Origin: Phycisphaerae bacterium
GTDB lineage: Bacteria; Planctomycetota; Phycisphaerae; UBA1845
Assembly: GCA_029260115.1 (NCBI GenBank)
Contig: JAJDDW010000032.1
Span: forward strand, 1 to 40,634
Reading direction: 5' to 3'
Length of the DNA stretch: 40,634 nt
Part shown: in pieces, positions 25,173 through 33,666 of the stretch
How the letters are laid out: each line of letters opens with the position of its first letter
Numbering within the stretch: the stretch's first letter is position 1
Notes under the pieces: generated by a model
What the model was told of the DNA's origin: nothing
What the model saw: the letters and a program-made list of their open reading frames with translations, nothing else
Databases searched by the model: none
Position numbers and translations under genes: made by a program

Positions 25173-26098
25173 CAAAAACCGAACTGCGTCGACATGCATA
25201 GCGCAACGGCTATGGCACACGACATCAAGAAACCCCTGCAGGAAACGAGTCACCCTCAAATACAACACGCCCCCTCTTGAGCGAAGTCACCCTACAAAAA
25301 ATGCGACCCCCGCAGCAAATCAAGGCACTTATAGTACCTCTTTCGCAAGCAACAAACAAGACCTCAGCGCTAAAAAACCGATCATTCTGGCCATTATTGG
25401 CCATTTCGTGCGTCCGATATCAACCGACGCGAAGCCGCAAGCACACTGCCTCAAGCTAGGCACCCCAAAATTTTGCCAGCCAGATAGCCGCTTTCGCACG
25501 CTTCGCCACGGACCCACAACCCACCACGGCAGTGACCGTTTTCACCGCTCTAACGTCCATTCCAATCATAGGCATCCACTCATACCCAGGTAAAGTAGAA
25601 TTACCGGTCCATCTCAAGATTTGGTAAATCCACAGCGGTACAGCCAGCCAGCAGGCCTACATTTTTCTGTTTCTACGTGAATTTATGCGGTTCACCGCAA
25701 GATCCGTCTAGATTACTTATCGGGCGTTTATTGTTATAGGACCATAATGCGTAATCCCGCCCACCGTAAGCGTCCGCGAGATCGGAAATAGCAGACCGCG
25801 CAGCCCATCAACAGGCTGCACCAGCAACGCCTGGGCTCGTTAGCCCGGGATTAGCTGTTGGAAGATGGATGTTATTTATGAATGTCGCATTGGTGAAAAA
25901 TCGCTTACACCATTTCAAATTTACGGACGTCACGATGGCACTGGGGCATGTGGTAATCAAATTCGGACGTACCCTGCACCAAAAAAAATTTGACCTAAAT
26001 GCCACTTCACGATGACATAAACTTGGTCTAGCGAAAATTTTAAATCATCTCTTTGGCGAATCGCGAATTTATATTTTACGGTTGAGTCGAGTCCACAA

Positions 26099-26145
26099 GG
26101 CTATGCACGGAGCGTAGCCAGTCAGCCACTTGTAGTGGCCAAGGA
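26099..26145 (+). promoter_or_regulatory. Flagellin mRNA leader with two CsrA-like sites
   Basis: Hairpin 1 is GGCTATGC (26099-26106), loop ACGGA, GCGTAGCC (26112-26119), with one G-U pair. The loop motif is within CACGGA. Hairpin 2 is GCCACT-TGT-AGTGGC (26125-26139). Right after it, CAAGGA (26140-26145) contains the Shine-Dalgarno AAGGA, 8 bases before the ATG. CsrA binds CANGGA, best in hairpin loops, and represses flagellin in Bacillus through two such sites, one over the ribosome binding site. The arrangement here is the same in outline. Confidence 0.5.
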
Positions 26146-26153
26146 TAACGACG

Positions 26154-27623
26154 ATGGCACTGACAATCACAAATACCAACACGCTGCAACTTCTGAGGAT
26201 TTTGAATCAGAACACAGAAGCCCAGAAGAGTACGTTGCTGCAACTCTCTACTGGTAAGCGCATCAATTCCGGCAAGGACGATCCCGCTGGGTTGATAGCT
26301 ATATCAAACCTCAGCGCGGAACGGACAGCCGTCCAAGGTGCGATCACCAATAATCAACGAACCGATTCGATTCTATCAGTAGCTGATTCGTCAATTACAG
26401 AAATTTCTACTTTGCTCAATGAAATTTCAACATTGGTGAGTGCTTCTTCAAGTTCAGCAAACTTAAGCGACAGCGAACGCTCTGCGAATCAATCACAGAT
26501 TGATGACGCGCTTGATGCTATTGATCGAATCGTCAATACGACTAACTTCAATGGTAAAAAGCTGATCGATGGTTCATTGGCTATCGATACTTCGGGCACG
26601 AGTACGACGACCGTAAATAATCTTCGCGTGTTTTCGCGTAGCAATGCCACGGCAGACTCCGTACTCACCGCTACCCGGGTTGCCTCCGCGCAACTAGCGA
26701 CAGCTACCTTGGCTACATTTACAGGTGCGGCTGCGACGCGAACTTCTGGCACGACGTTGGTATCCATCAAGGGCGCTTTGGGCACAGCAACTGTGACCCT
26801 GACCAGCGGATTGACACAGACTGAAGTGGTCACAGCCATCAATGCTGCCAAAGATCAAACAGGTGTTTCAGCATTACAAACAGCTACGAATATTGGATTG
26901 AATTCGACTACATTTGGTACCGACGCATTTATCAGCGTAAATGTTCTTTCCGGTGGAATCGTGAATTCCTCTTATGGGACAGCCACCACAGACGCTAGTA
27001 CTGCTAACGATGTACAGATCACTACCAAGAACGTTGGTGTTGATGCAAACATCACCATCAATGGGCAGCAGACGGGGGCGGATGGACTGGATATTAGCTA
27101 CAGTTCCAACGGTTTAAGCTTGGAATTCTCATTGGCCCAGGCCTTTGGTGAAGGCAACATTGCAGGAACGACTGCCGTATTTACCGTACTGGCCTCTGGC
27201 GGCGCGACTTATCAATTAGGTACAAATTCGTCTACTCGGCGAACCATTGGTATCGATTCATTGGCTACGTTCAATCTAGCGGGTAGCAATGGTACGACAC
27301 GTCTGTCGGAGCTTCGGGCCGGCGGCTCGGCGGATTTGAGAACGAATACCGAGGGCGCATTCAACTCCATCAAGGAGGCGATCCAGCAGGTAGCCTCTAC
27401 ACGAGGCCGAATCGGTGGGTTCCAAAAGTTTCAGGTGGGTAGTTCGATTCGGTCATTGCAAGCGGCAGACGCCGCATTGGGTGACGCCGTGAGTGCGATA
27501 GGCGATACTGACTTTGCTGTTGCGACGGCTAGGCTGAATTCAGAGACTGTGCTGGTACAATCGACTATTCAGTTGCTGGGGATCGCCAACCAGCAAGCAT
27601 CACAAATCCTTTCCTTGCTATAG
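26154..27623 (+). CDS. fliC: Flagellin
   Basis: The structural subunit of the flagellar filament, 489 residues. The conserved N-terminal coiled-coil domain spans about residues 1-150: LRILNQNTEAQKSTLLQLST, GKRINSGKDDPAGLIAISNL and, further on, the NTTNFNGKKLIDGSL element. The conserved C-terminal helix spans about 405-489: FNSIKEAIQQVASTRGRIGG, then QKFQVGSSI and the ending QASQILSLL. The middle (about 150-400) is a variable threonine- and serine-rich surface domain. There is no signal peptide, as expected for type III export. AAGGA lies 8 bases before the ATG and is probably under CsrA-type control. No other flagellar gene is in the window; a strong terminator follows, so it is monocistronic. 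Confidence 0.96.
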   Translation: MALTITNTNTLQLLRILNQNTEAQKSTLLQLSTGKRINSGKDDPAGLIAISNLSAERTAVQGAITNNQRTDSILSVADSSITEISTLLNEISTLVSASSSSANLSDSERSANQSQIDDALDAIDRIVNTTNFNGKKLIDGSLAIDTSGTSTTTVNNLRVFSRSNATADSVLTATRVASAQLATATLATFTGAAATRTSGTTLVSIKGALGTATVTLTSGLTQTEVVTAINAAKDQTGVSALQTATNIGLNSTTFGTDAFISVNVLSGGIVNSSYGTATTDASTANDVQITTKNVGVDANITINGQQTGADGLDISYSSNGLSLEFSLAQAFGEGNIAGTTAVFTVLASGGATYQLGTNSSTRRTIGIDSLATFNLAGSNGTTRLSELRAGGSADLRTNTEGAFNSIKEAIQQVASTRGRIGGFQKFQVGSSIRSLQAADAALGDAVSAIGDTDFAVATARLNSETVLVQSTIQLLGIANQQASQILSLL

Positions 27624-27694
27624 GCCTGTTCGCGGGCTAATTGGCCGGGGGGCACTTTCAGAGAGCGGCCGGGGGGATCGCTCTCACGGGGTGT

Positions 27695-27741
27695 AGTAGC
27701 GGGTCGGCGGATAACACCGTTTGGCCCGCTACTATTTTTTT
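27695..27741 (+). terminator. Flagellin terminator
   Basis: The stem AGTAGCGGG (27695-27703) with CCCGCTACT (27725-27733) is followed by ATTTTTTT. A further GAGAGCG/CGCTCTC hairpin (27661-27685) stands just before it. Confidence 0.85.
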
Positions 27742-27793
27742 AACCTACGATTGAGCATTTCGGTAACGCTAAGTTTGGCGACCATGCCTGTGT

Positions 27794-28828
27794 TTATGTT
27801 CTTTGGGCATACAATTTCACGCGGTCGCGGGCGCGGGTGTACTGCTCGTCAAGCTTTTCAGCACAAGCTTGATTGTAGTATCGGAGCGCTTCATCGTATT
27901 GGCCTAACGCTTCCGAAGCTAAGCCCGCGCCAAAAGCAGCTTGGTCATCCCCTGGGTTATCAGCTATCGCAACTTTGAAAAACGACATGGCGTCCTCATA
28001 CGCTTGCGCCCGCAGCATTTTTACGCCACGCACACAACTTTCGTTACCGCTGGATGAAATTTCCTCGTGTACATTGATTCGACATTTCATTAGCTGACTG
28101 ATAAATTCACGAGCGCTTCTTTCGACAAGCCCAGCTATAATTTGATCTGTAGGCGTGAGCGCGGCTTCGGTTTGGCTGGAACCAAAAATGGCACTTGCTT
28201 TCGTGCGATCAGATGCCGTATAAGGCTGTGGGGAGTACGTTGCCCATGTTTTATTATTAGCCGTATCGAGCAGTTTGTATTCCATTTGTACGGTCATATG
28301 GCGTGACACTGTTTCCACTTCGGATGTGCGGATGTCGGTGCTTCCGCCGCCCCAATGTCGGCCTCGAACACCAGATAAACTTAGTCCCGAAAGCGTACGC
28401 TGTTTGCCTTTGTCTAAAGTGATCTTGACATTGACATTGCTGAATATAACACCATTGGCCGCCAACAATTTTCCTCCCGACCCCGCCCTGCCAGTCGACA
28501 TGCCTGCTGCAGCAAGGTCGGCCTCATCGAAGGTCGCTTGCGTGTCCTGACGGTCAACGACCTCAAGATTGGTGTTATATTGTGAAACAGACTCCAAAAC
28601 TAATGAACGCAATGAAGTGGCACATATATCAGACCACTTGGCGTCAGTTGAAGGGCCGACTTTTGCAGGCATGATGTAGATTGAATTCATTCCTTCAGGT
28701 AGGCCGCGTGACGGTTGTACGACGTAACTGAAACTCACGAAAGCGCGTTCCGAAGCGCCGCAACCGCTAAACACGGAAATTCCAACCAAAGAAACGAACA
28801 ATACCATACTCAGATGAAAACGTTGCAT
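27794..28828 (-). CDS. Outer-membrane-type lipoprotein with C-terminal TPR repeats
   Basis: 344 residues. The N-terminus has a basic and hydrophobic signal ending in VFSGC, so C23 is the probable lipidated residue. The middle (about 30-250) contains SIYIMPAKVG and RSLVLESVSQYN, followed by LLAANGVIFSNVNVKITLDKG. This is reminiscent of CsgG/LpoB-like lipoproteins that assemble at the envelope, but the resemblance is weak. The last about 80 residues hold two tetratricopeptide-like helical pairs (AQAYEDAMSFFKVAIADNPG and LGQYDEALRYYNQACAEK). I chose ATG 28828 because GGAGG stands about 8 bases upstream; the frame is open to 28873. It is divergent from ispG and tail-to-tail with flagellin. The function is unknown. 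Confidence 0.75.
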   Translation of the reverse strand: MQRFHLSMVLFVSLVGISVFSGCGASERAFVSFSYVVQPSRGLPEGMNSIYIMPAKVGPSTDAKWSDICATSLRSLVLESVSQYNTNLEVVDRQDTQATFDEADLAAAGMSTGRAGSGGKLLAANGVIFSNVNVKITLDKGKQRTLSGLSLSGVRGRHWGGGSTDIRTSEVETVSRHMTVQMEYKLLDTANNKTWATYSPQPYTASDRTKASAIFGSSQTEAALTPTDQIIAGLVERSAREFISQLMKCRINVHEEISSSGNESCVRGVKMLRAQAYEDAMSFFKVAIADNPGDDQAAFGAGLASEALGQYDEALRYYNQACAEKLDEQYTRARDRVKLYAQRT

Positions 28829-29007
28829 TATGTTGACCTCCAGGCTCAGAGACACGGTAATTTCTAAAAACACTCAATTTTGGTAGCAGACCACACCTAT
28901 CGCAGGTCGTCAAGTACTCAAAACATAGCCATTGATAAGGTGAATCGAGGGAGTGACTACTTTTTGTTGGGCGAATTTTTCTCTGTGGCCAAGGTGGCTG
29001 ACTCTTC

Positions 29008-29036
29008 TTACAATTCGCATGTTGGTCCAGTAATTA
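29008..29036 (+). promoter_or_regulatory. Candidate ispG promoter
   Basis: TTACAA (29008-29013), 17 bases, TAATTA (29031-29036). The start site would be near 29043, leaving a leader of about 14 bases before ATG 29057. The boxes are moderately close to consensus. Confidence 0.4.
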
Positions 29037-29056
29037 ATAGGCAGAGCTTGCACAAT

Positions 29057-30262
29057 ATGATTCCAAGAAGAAAGACCAGGCAGATAGATGTCGGCGGTGT
29101 GCTCATTGGTGGTAATGCGCCTATCAGTATTCAGTCCATGACCAGCACGTACACTTACGACATTGACGCCACCGTTGCCCAGATTCGTGCGTTGGCTAAG
29201 GCGGGTTGCGATATAGTGCGCGTCGCCGTGCCCGAAAAAAGAGACACCGACGCTTTGCCCGCTATTCTCGATCAGTCTCCCGTGCCCATCGTCGCTGATG
29301 TGCATTTCCATTTTGAGCGAGCGCTCGAAGCCGTGAAAGCCGGTGTGCATAAGATTCGATTGAACCCTGGCAATATACAAGATCGAAAACAAGTCGACCG
29401 CGTGATTGCGGCGTGTCGGGACAATGGCATCCCCATCCGCGTCGGAGTCAACGAAGGAAGCGTGGTCGAAAGAAAAGATAAGCAACTACGCGCGATTCAA
29501 CAATCAGACTTGCAAGTAGACCGGCGAAACCATCTGATTCGACTTATGGTCGAAATCGTTGAAGACTACATGCGCATTTTCGATGCCAACGATTTTCACG
29601 ATGTGGTGATTAGTGCCAAGAGTATTGATGCTGGTATGGTCATCGATGCGTACCGCGCGATTGGCGCGCGTTTTGATTTGCCGCTGCACCTTGGGGTGAC
29701 GCACGCTGGGCCGCCTGAAACCGGGCGCATTCGATCTATCGCGGCCCTCGGTTCGCTATTGGCTATGGGCGTGGGAGACACGATTCGTATTTCGTATGCG
29801 GCGGACCCCATTCATGAAGTGGACGATGGTAAAGAATTGCTATGTTCGCTAGGTATGCGCCATCGACTAGAGCCTGAACTTATCGCCTGTCCAACCTGTG
29901 GCCGCATTGAGATTGATCTGATTAAACTCACGGCTGAAGTGAAAAAAAAATTAGTGGGCATCAAAACGCCGGTCAAAGTGGCTATCATGGGCTGCGTAGT
30001 CAACGGACCTGGCGAGGCGGAAGGGGCAGATGTCGCTATTTTTGCAGGTAAGGGCAAGGGTATTATCTATGTGCAGGGTGAACAAACCTGTACGGTCAGC
30101 GAAGATGACATGTTAGAAGCGCTACATCGAGAAGTTGTTGCGTTCGCACAACGGGTTGAACGCGGCGAAGTGAAACTGGGTCAGCATGATGTCACCATTA
30201 CGCCGCCGGACCCATTGCCGCGAAGAGATGGTACGATTCCCCTGCCCACGATTCGCAACTAG
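29057..30262 (+). CDS. ispG: 4-hydroxy-3-methylbut-2-enyl diphosphate synthase
   Basis: Catalyses the reductive ring opening of methylerythritol cyclodiphosphate, the penultimate step of the MEP isoprenoid pathway, using a [4Fe-4S] cluster. It has 401 residues from ATG 29057 (MIPRRKTRQIDVGGVLIGG). Landmarks are SIQSMTSTYTYDIDATVAQI, IVRVAVPEKRD, VADVHFHFERAL and KIRLNPGNI for the TIM barrel, and the cluster ligands in ACPTCGR and MGCVVNGPGEAEGADV. The barrel-plus-reductase layout is the common short bacterial type, without the insert found in plants. The frame is open to 28880, but that extension has no family similarity. No operon partner is seen. Confidence 0.95.
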   Translation: MIPRRKTRQIDVGGVLIGGNAPISIQSMTSTYTYDIDATVAQIRALAKAGCDIVRVAVPEKRDTDALPAILDQSPVPIVADVHFHFERALEAVKAGVHKIRLNPGNIQDRKQVDRVIAACRDNGIPIRVGVNEGSVVERKDKQLRAIQQSDLQVDRRNHLIRLMVEIVEDYMRIFDANDFHDVVISAKSIDAGMVIDAYRAIGARFDLPLHLGVTHAGPPETGRIRSIAALGSLLAMGVGDTIRISYAADPIHEVDDGKELLCSLGMRHRLEPELIACPTCGRIEIDLIKLTAEVKKKLVGIKTPVKVAIMGCVVNGPGEAEGADVAIFAGKGKGIIYVQGEQTCTVSEDDMLEALHREVVAFAQRVERGEVKLGQHDVTITPPDPLPRRDGTIPLPTIRN

Positions 30263-30686
30263 GAACGTTACATTTCTTGCTTTGTGCGAACGCACCAATG
30301 TCATGCTTAACTAAAATCTGATGCGCAAGTTTTGCGTCATCGATCATTAGTGAAAATTATTTCCGAATATATATATTTAATCGTTGCATCGAACACCCGA
30401 ATTCACTAGCTTGTATATTCTGGGTGCGATGGCAACCTGGTTTTTTGCTAATCGTTTTAGTTTTTTGTAAGGCGACAAGCAACGTAGCGTGTTTGCGATA
30501 TTGAAAAGTGAATTCTCTCCTATGGCGCGCTAGTCGCGCTAGCGAATTAGATTTGTACTTGATCGTGTAAAACGATTGTCCGCGTTGCTTTTCCACAGAG
30601 CTGCGATTGTATGCGTAGGGTGCCCGGTTTGAGTTGGTCACGCTGTTACCCTTCGCGATTCACCCCCTTTTAGGAGCATCATCGTA
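30263..30686. other. Gap between ispG and the subtilase gene
   Basis: AT-rich, with an ATATATATAT run near 30369. A small GTGCG-AA-CGCAC dyad (30284-30295) lies just after ispG but has no T-run. No gene is seen. TTTAGGAGC just before 30687 is the probable ribosome binding site for the protease. Confidence 0.5.
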
Positions 30687-33176
30687 ATGCATCGAAACCA
30701 CCGTCTATTGATGAATTGGAAATCCGGATTACTTTTGAGTTGTATAGGGGCCATGGCGCTCGGTGCTGGCCCGTTGAATAAACCGCAACGGGTAGATGTC
30801 CAGAAAGTCGCGCCTGTCGAATTAAACATCGATTGGTCAGCCGCGGATGGTGTTTCTGCCATGCAAGCTGCTAAACCAGCTATGCCTACTGCAGAATTGA
30901 TTATTGCAGAGACCGCGCAACATGAAATTGGTATCGCGCGTAAGAATAATCGAGTCAGCGTCTTGGTTCACTTTTCGCCAACAATAGCACGGGGGATGGC
31001 GAATCCTCGCGTGGCTGTTCGCGCGTTAACGGCTCAGCGTCAAGGTGTCGTTAGGCACGAATACGGATCAGTGCTTCCAAATGTCATCAACATTAGAAAC
31101 ATTCCCGAAGCATCAATCGCCGAATTAGAAAAAATGCCTGGCGTAATTAGAGTAGAGATGGATGAGTATCATCCGAATCTAGTTAATCTGCATGACGCAA
31201 CCGGCTTGGTGAATGGTCTTCAGGGCCAAATCACGGCTGCTGGTCACTCGGCTGATGGTGCTGGCGTTCGTGTATGCATATGTGACACGGGTATCGACAT
31301 CGACCATGTGATGTATGCGGATCGTATTGACTCCGCTGCAGGTTTTGACTTTTACAATAACGATTCAAATCCAGATGACGACAATGGTCATGGTTCACAC
31401 GTTTCTGGTATCGCAGTCGGCGGTGTTGGCTTAAATGTTGATTTTGGTTGCGGTGCTGGTCCCCAAGCATTCCAAGGCATGGCTCCAGCGGCTACGCTCA
31501 TTGGCGCTAAAATTCTCAACTCAGGTGGTGGTGGTTTTGATAGCGACATTATTGCGGGTATTGATCATTGTGCAGACCAATCACCATCCGGTGGTCGGGC
31601 AGATGTTATTAATCTGAGTATCGGAACAGGTAATTTCACCAGCGGCGCTTGTACGCACAGTTGGGCTGTCGCAGCTAATAATGCCGTAGCTAATGGTGTC
31701 GTCGTGGTGGCTGCTTCTGGTAACGAAAACAACTCTAATTCGATGGGTTCTCCTGCATGTGGCGCTAGCGTCATAGCTGTAGGCGCGACATATAAAGCGA
31801 ATTACCCAACATGCGAAGACAATACGACGAATTGGTTGTGGGGCAGTTGCAATGACTTTGGCCCGGTTCAAGACCAAATCGTTTGCTTTAGTAACGAAAG
31901 TGATTTCCTCGACGTGGCCGCACCTGGCTCCAACATCTGGTCAGCTAGTAATGCAGCCGGTGGTAGCTCGATTACAGGCCAGTCTGGAACCAGTATGGCT
32001 TCACCGATGGTAGCTGGTCTTGCGGCTTTGATTCTTAGTGCTGATCCATCACTAACGCCAGCAGAAGTTCGCCAAATCATTCGCGACGGTGCGATTGATA
32101 TGGGCCCTGCTGGTTTTGACCGAGCTTATGGGTGGGGTCGCATTGATGCGGTTGGTTCTTTGGCGTTGATTAGTACCGGGTGCAATGTCCCAGCTGATTG
32201 CGATGACGGTAACGTTTGCAACGGCGCAGAAGACTGTGTCGGCAATGTTTGCCAATCTGGTACACCGCTTAATTGCGACAACGGTGTATTCTGTGATGGC
32301 GTTGAAACTTGCAATGCGGGATCAGGTTGCCAAGCTGGTGGCGATCCATGCCCAGGTCAACTTTGTGACGAAGCTGGCGACGCATGCGTAGATTGCTTCA
32401 ACAATGCCGATTGTGATGACGGTACATTCTGTAATGGTTCGGAAACCTGCAGCGGTGGTGCATGTCAATCTGGTGGCGATCCATGTCCGGGACAGGGATG
32501 TGACGAAGGTACTAACTCATGTGTACCACTGGCGTGCAACAATGATGGCACTTGCGATTCTGGTGAAGACTGCAATAACTGCCCAGCTGATTGTATCAGC
32601 GGAAGCGGCGCAAGCTGTGGCAACGGTATTTGCGAATCCGGAGATGGCGAAGACTGTGTTAATTGTGCGGCTGATTGCAATGGTAAAACCGGTGGTAGAC
32701 CTTCTAGCCGCTTCTGTTGTGGAGCAGGTGGTGGAACCAACCCACTTCCATGCAGCAATAGCACATGTAGTACCGGCGGATGGGCTTGTACGGACACACC
32801 TGCAGCTGGTTCATGCTGTGGTGATACGGTTTGTGAAGGCACTGAAGATGGCAACAACTGTGCTATCGATTGCGCTTGCATAGACGCCGCTGATTGCAAC
32901 GATGCCGTAGCATGTACAGACGATGCTTGTGTGGGCGGCTTCTGCCAAAACACGGCTAACGATGCGAATTGCCCTGATGACGGGTTGTTCTGTAACGGTT
33001 CAGAATTCTGTGATGGCACGGCTGATTGTAGTTCTACTGGCGATCCATGTGCATCCAATGAGAACTGCAACGAAGCGACTGATACTTGCGTAGCTTGTGT
33101 TGGAAAGAACGGTAACTGTTCAACCGGCTCAGAGTGCTGTTCTGGTTCTTGTAAAGCTAACGGTCGTTGTCGATAA
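30687..33176 (+). CDS. Secreted subtilisin-like serine protease with cysteine-rich C-terminal tail
   Basis: 829 residues. The signal peptide is about residues 1-28 (GLLLSCIGAMALGAG). A propeptide of the inhibitor I9 type (about 85-165; RVSVLVHF...MPGVIRVEMDE) precedes the peptidase S8 domain (about 185-500). The catalytic triad is complete: D200 (VCICDTGID), H235 (NGHGSHVSG) and S436 (SGTSMASP), with the oxyanion N346 (AASGNENN). The tail from about 495 to 829 is rich in cysteine and aspartate, with repeats such as CNGAEDCVGNVCQSG and CNGSETCSGGACQSGGDPCP. It ends in a knottin-like CVGKNGNCSTGSECCSGSC. Such tails may bind surfaces or calcium; that is inference. It is monocistronic, with its own terminator, and probably degrades extracellular protein. 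Confidence 0.93.
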   Translation: MHRNHRLLMNWKSGLLLSCIGAMALGAGPLNKPQRVDVQKVAPVELNIDWSAADGVSAMQAAKPAMPTAELIIAETAQHEIGIARKNNRVSVLVHFSPTIARGMANPRVAVRALTAQRQGVVRHEYGSVLPNVINIRNIPEASIAELEKMPGVIRVEMDEYHPNLVNLHDATGLVNGLQGQITAAGHSADGAGVRVCICDTGIDIDHVMYADRIDSAAGFDFYNNDSNPDDDNGHGSHVSGIAVGGVGLNVDFGCGAGPQAFQGMAPAATLIGAKILNSGGGGFDSDIIAGIDHCADQSPSGGRADVINLSIGTGNFTSGACTHSWAVAANNAVANGVVVVAASGNENNSNSMGSPACGASVIAVGATYKANYPTCEDNTTNWLWGSCNDFGPVQDQIVCFSNESDFLDVAAPGSNIWSASNAAGGSSITGQSGTSMASPMVAGLAALILSADPSLTPAEVRQIIRDGAIDMGPAGFDRAYGWGRIDAVGSLALISTGCNVPADCDDGNVCNGAEDCVGNVCQSGTPLNCDNGVFCDGVETCNAGSGCQAGGDPCPGQLCDEAGDACVDCFNNADCDDGTFCNGSETCSGGACQSGGDPCPGQGCDEGTNSCVPLACNNDGTCDSGEDCNNCPADCISGSGASCGNGICESGDGEDCVNCAADCNGKTGGRPSSRFCCGAGGGTNPLPCSNSTCSTGGWACTDTPAAGSCCGDTVCEGTEDGNNCAIDCACIDAADCNDAVACTDDACVGGFCQNTANDANCPDDGLFCNGSEFCDGTADCSSTGDPCASNENCNEATDTCVACVGKNGNCSTGSECCSGSCKANGRCR

Positions 33177-33232
33177 ATTGATGCTCATTCGTCAGGCCTG
33201 ACGGCTTGATGACGTATTGATTTCAACTAAAT

Positions 33233-33269
33233 GCGAGGCGGGCTAGCGATAGTCCGTCTCGCTTTTTTT
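33233..33269 (+). terminator. Terminator of the subtilase gene
   Basis: The stem GCGAGGCGG with CCGTCTCGC (one G-T pair) is followed by seven T. It lies 57 bases after the stop codon. Confidence 0.85.
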
Positions 33270-33666
33270 GTAAGTCAATGATGATGGCCATGTTCAGCCA
33301 GAACGGTGAAGTTGGCTGAATATTGCACATTTCACATGTGGTTATGACGCCATCGTATGCCTCGAAATCGAACATCTGGCATGTTAATATTTACGCAATC
33401 TTAATATAAGCTTTGCGTTGAGGTAACACGCCCCTGGTACCCTTCTCTTGCCAGCACCGCCGCCCTGGCACTGTCGCTTTCCGCAAAAGCATTTGGACTT
33501 AAAGACCAGATTGCGGGGGACGCAAAGGTCCACGCTCTGGCCGTATAGTTATTTGGTGGATGGTGGATAAAGTATTTTGGGATTGAGCAGCGTTGTTCGG
33601 CGTTGTGGACTTCAGCGCTTCGCGCTGGTTAGATATTAAATGTCAACATTCTTAGGAAGAAATATC
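33270..33666. other. Leader region upstream of pstS
   Basis: Contains a perfect 8-base dyad TTCAGCCA/TGGCTGAA (33293-33300 and 33313-33320) and a CAGCGC-TTC-GCGCTG hairpin (33613-33627). It also holds a possible decayed pstS-like fragment (listed separately). No convincing PhoB-box direct repeat was found, only a single CTGGCAT (33376-33382). Confidence 0.5.
33408..33548 (+). pseudogene. Possible decayed fragment resembling the start of PstS
   Basis: A frame without start codon reads PWYPSLASTAALALSLSAKA, then FGLKDQIAGDAKV, before a stop at 33546-33548. The hydrophobic stretch, the AFG and the following polar segment align loosely with the real PstS start ([12 protein letters not shown], then [17 protein letters not shown]). 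It could be a remnant of an earlier duplication, or chance. Confidence 0.2.

Larger units (their letters stand above)
25024..26153. other. 1.1 kb gap between the large secreted protein and flagellin
   Basis: No convincing gene is seen; the open frames are short and lack ribosome binding sites. The stretch holds a hairpin that buries a perfect Shine-Dalgarno sequence (25146-25172) and a short dyad TGCGGT-TC-ACCGCA near 25687. There is also a GCAGCC/GGCTGC dyad (25800-25819) and a CTGGGCT/AGCCCGG dyad (25831-25848). The flagellin leader, with two hairpins, lies at the right end. Both divergent promoters must be here, but no clear -35/-10 pair was found for either gene. Confidence 0.5.

Noticed and set aside
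25936..25955. TGGCAC, as a possible sigma54 -24 element before flagellin
   Set aside because: No GC-containing -12 element stands at the required spacing.
25024..26153. Search for tRNA, small-RNA or CRISPR structure in the longest gap
   Set aside because: No cloverleaf, regularly spaced repeats or terminator-bounded transcript could be recognised.
28880..29056. A 59-residue N-terminal extension of IspG
   Set aside because: It has no family similarity and contains the candidate promoter; ATG 29057 starts the conserved protein.
30526..30545. Tandem CGCGCTAG units before the protease gene
   Set aside because: Only two units; probably chance, with no link to a feature.
32465..33070. A 201-codon minus-strand frame rich in Pro, Ser and Gln
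   Set aside because: It is the antisense of the protease's cysteine-rich repeats; the composition is a shadow of the repeats.
33376..33410. CTGGCAT and nearby TTAATAT repeats as a PhoB/PhoP box upstream of pstS
   Set aside because: The 11-base periodic direct repeat expected of a Pho box is missing.
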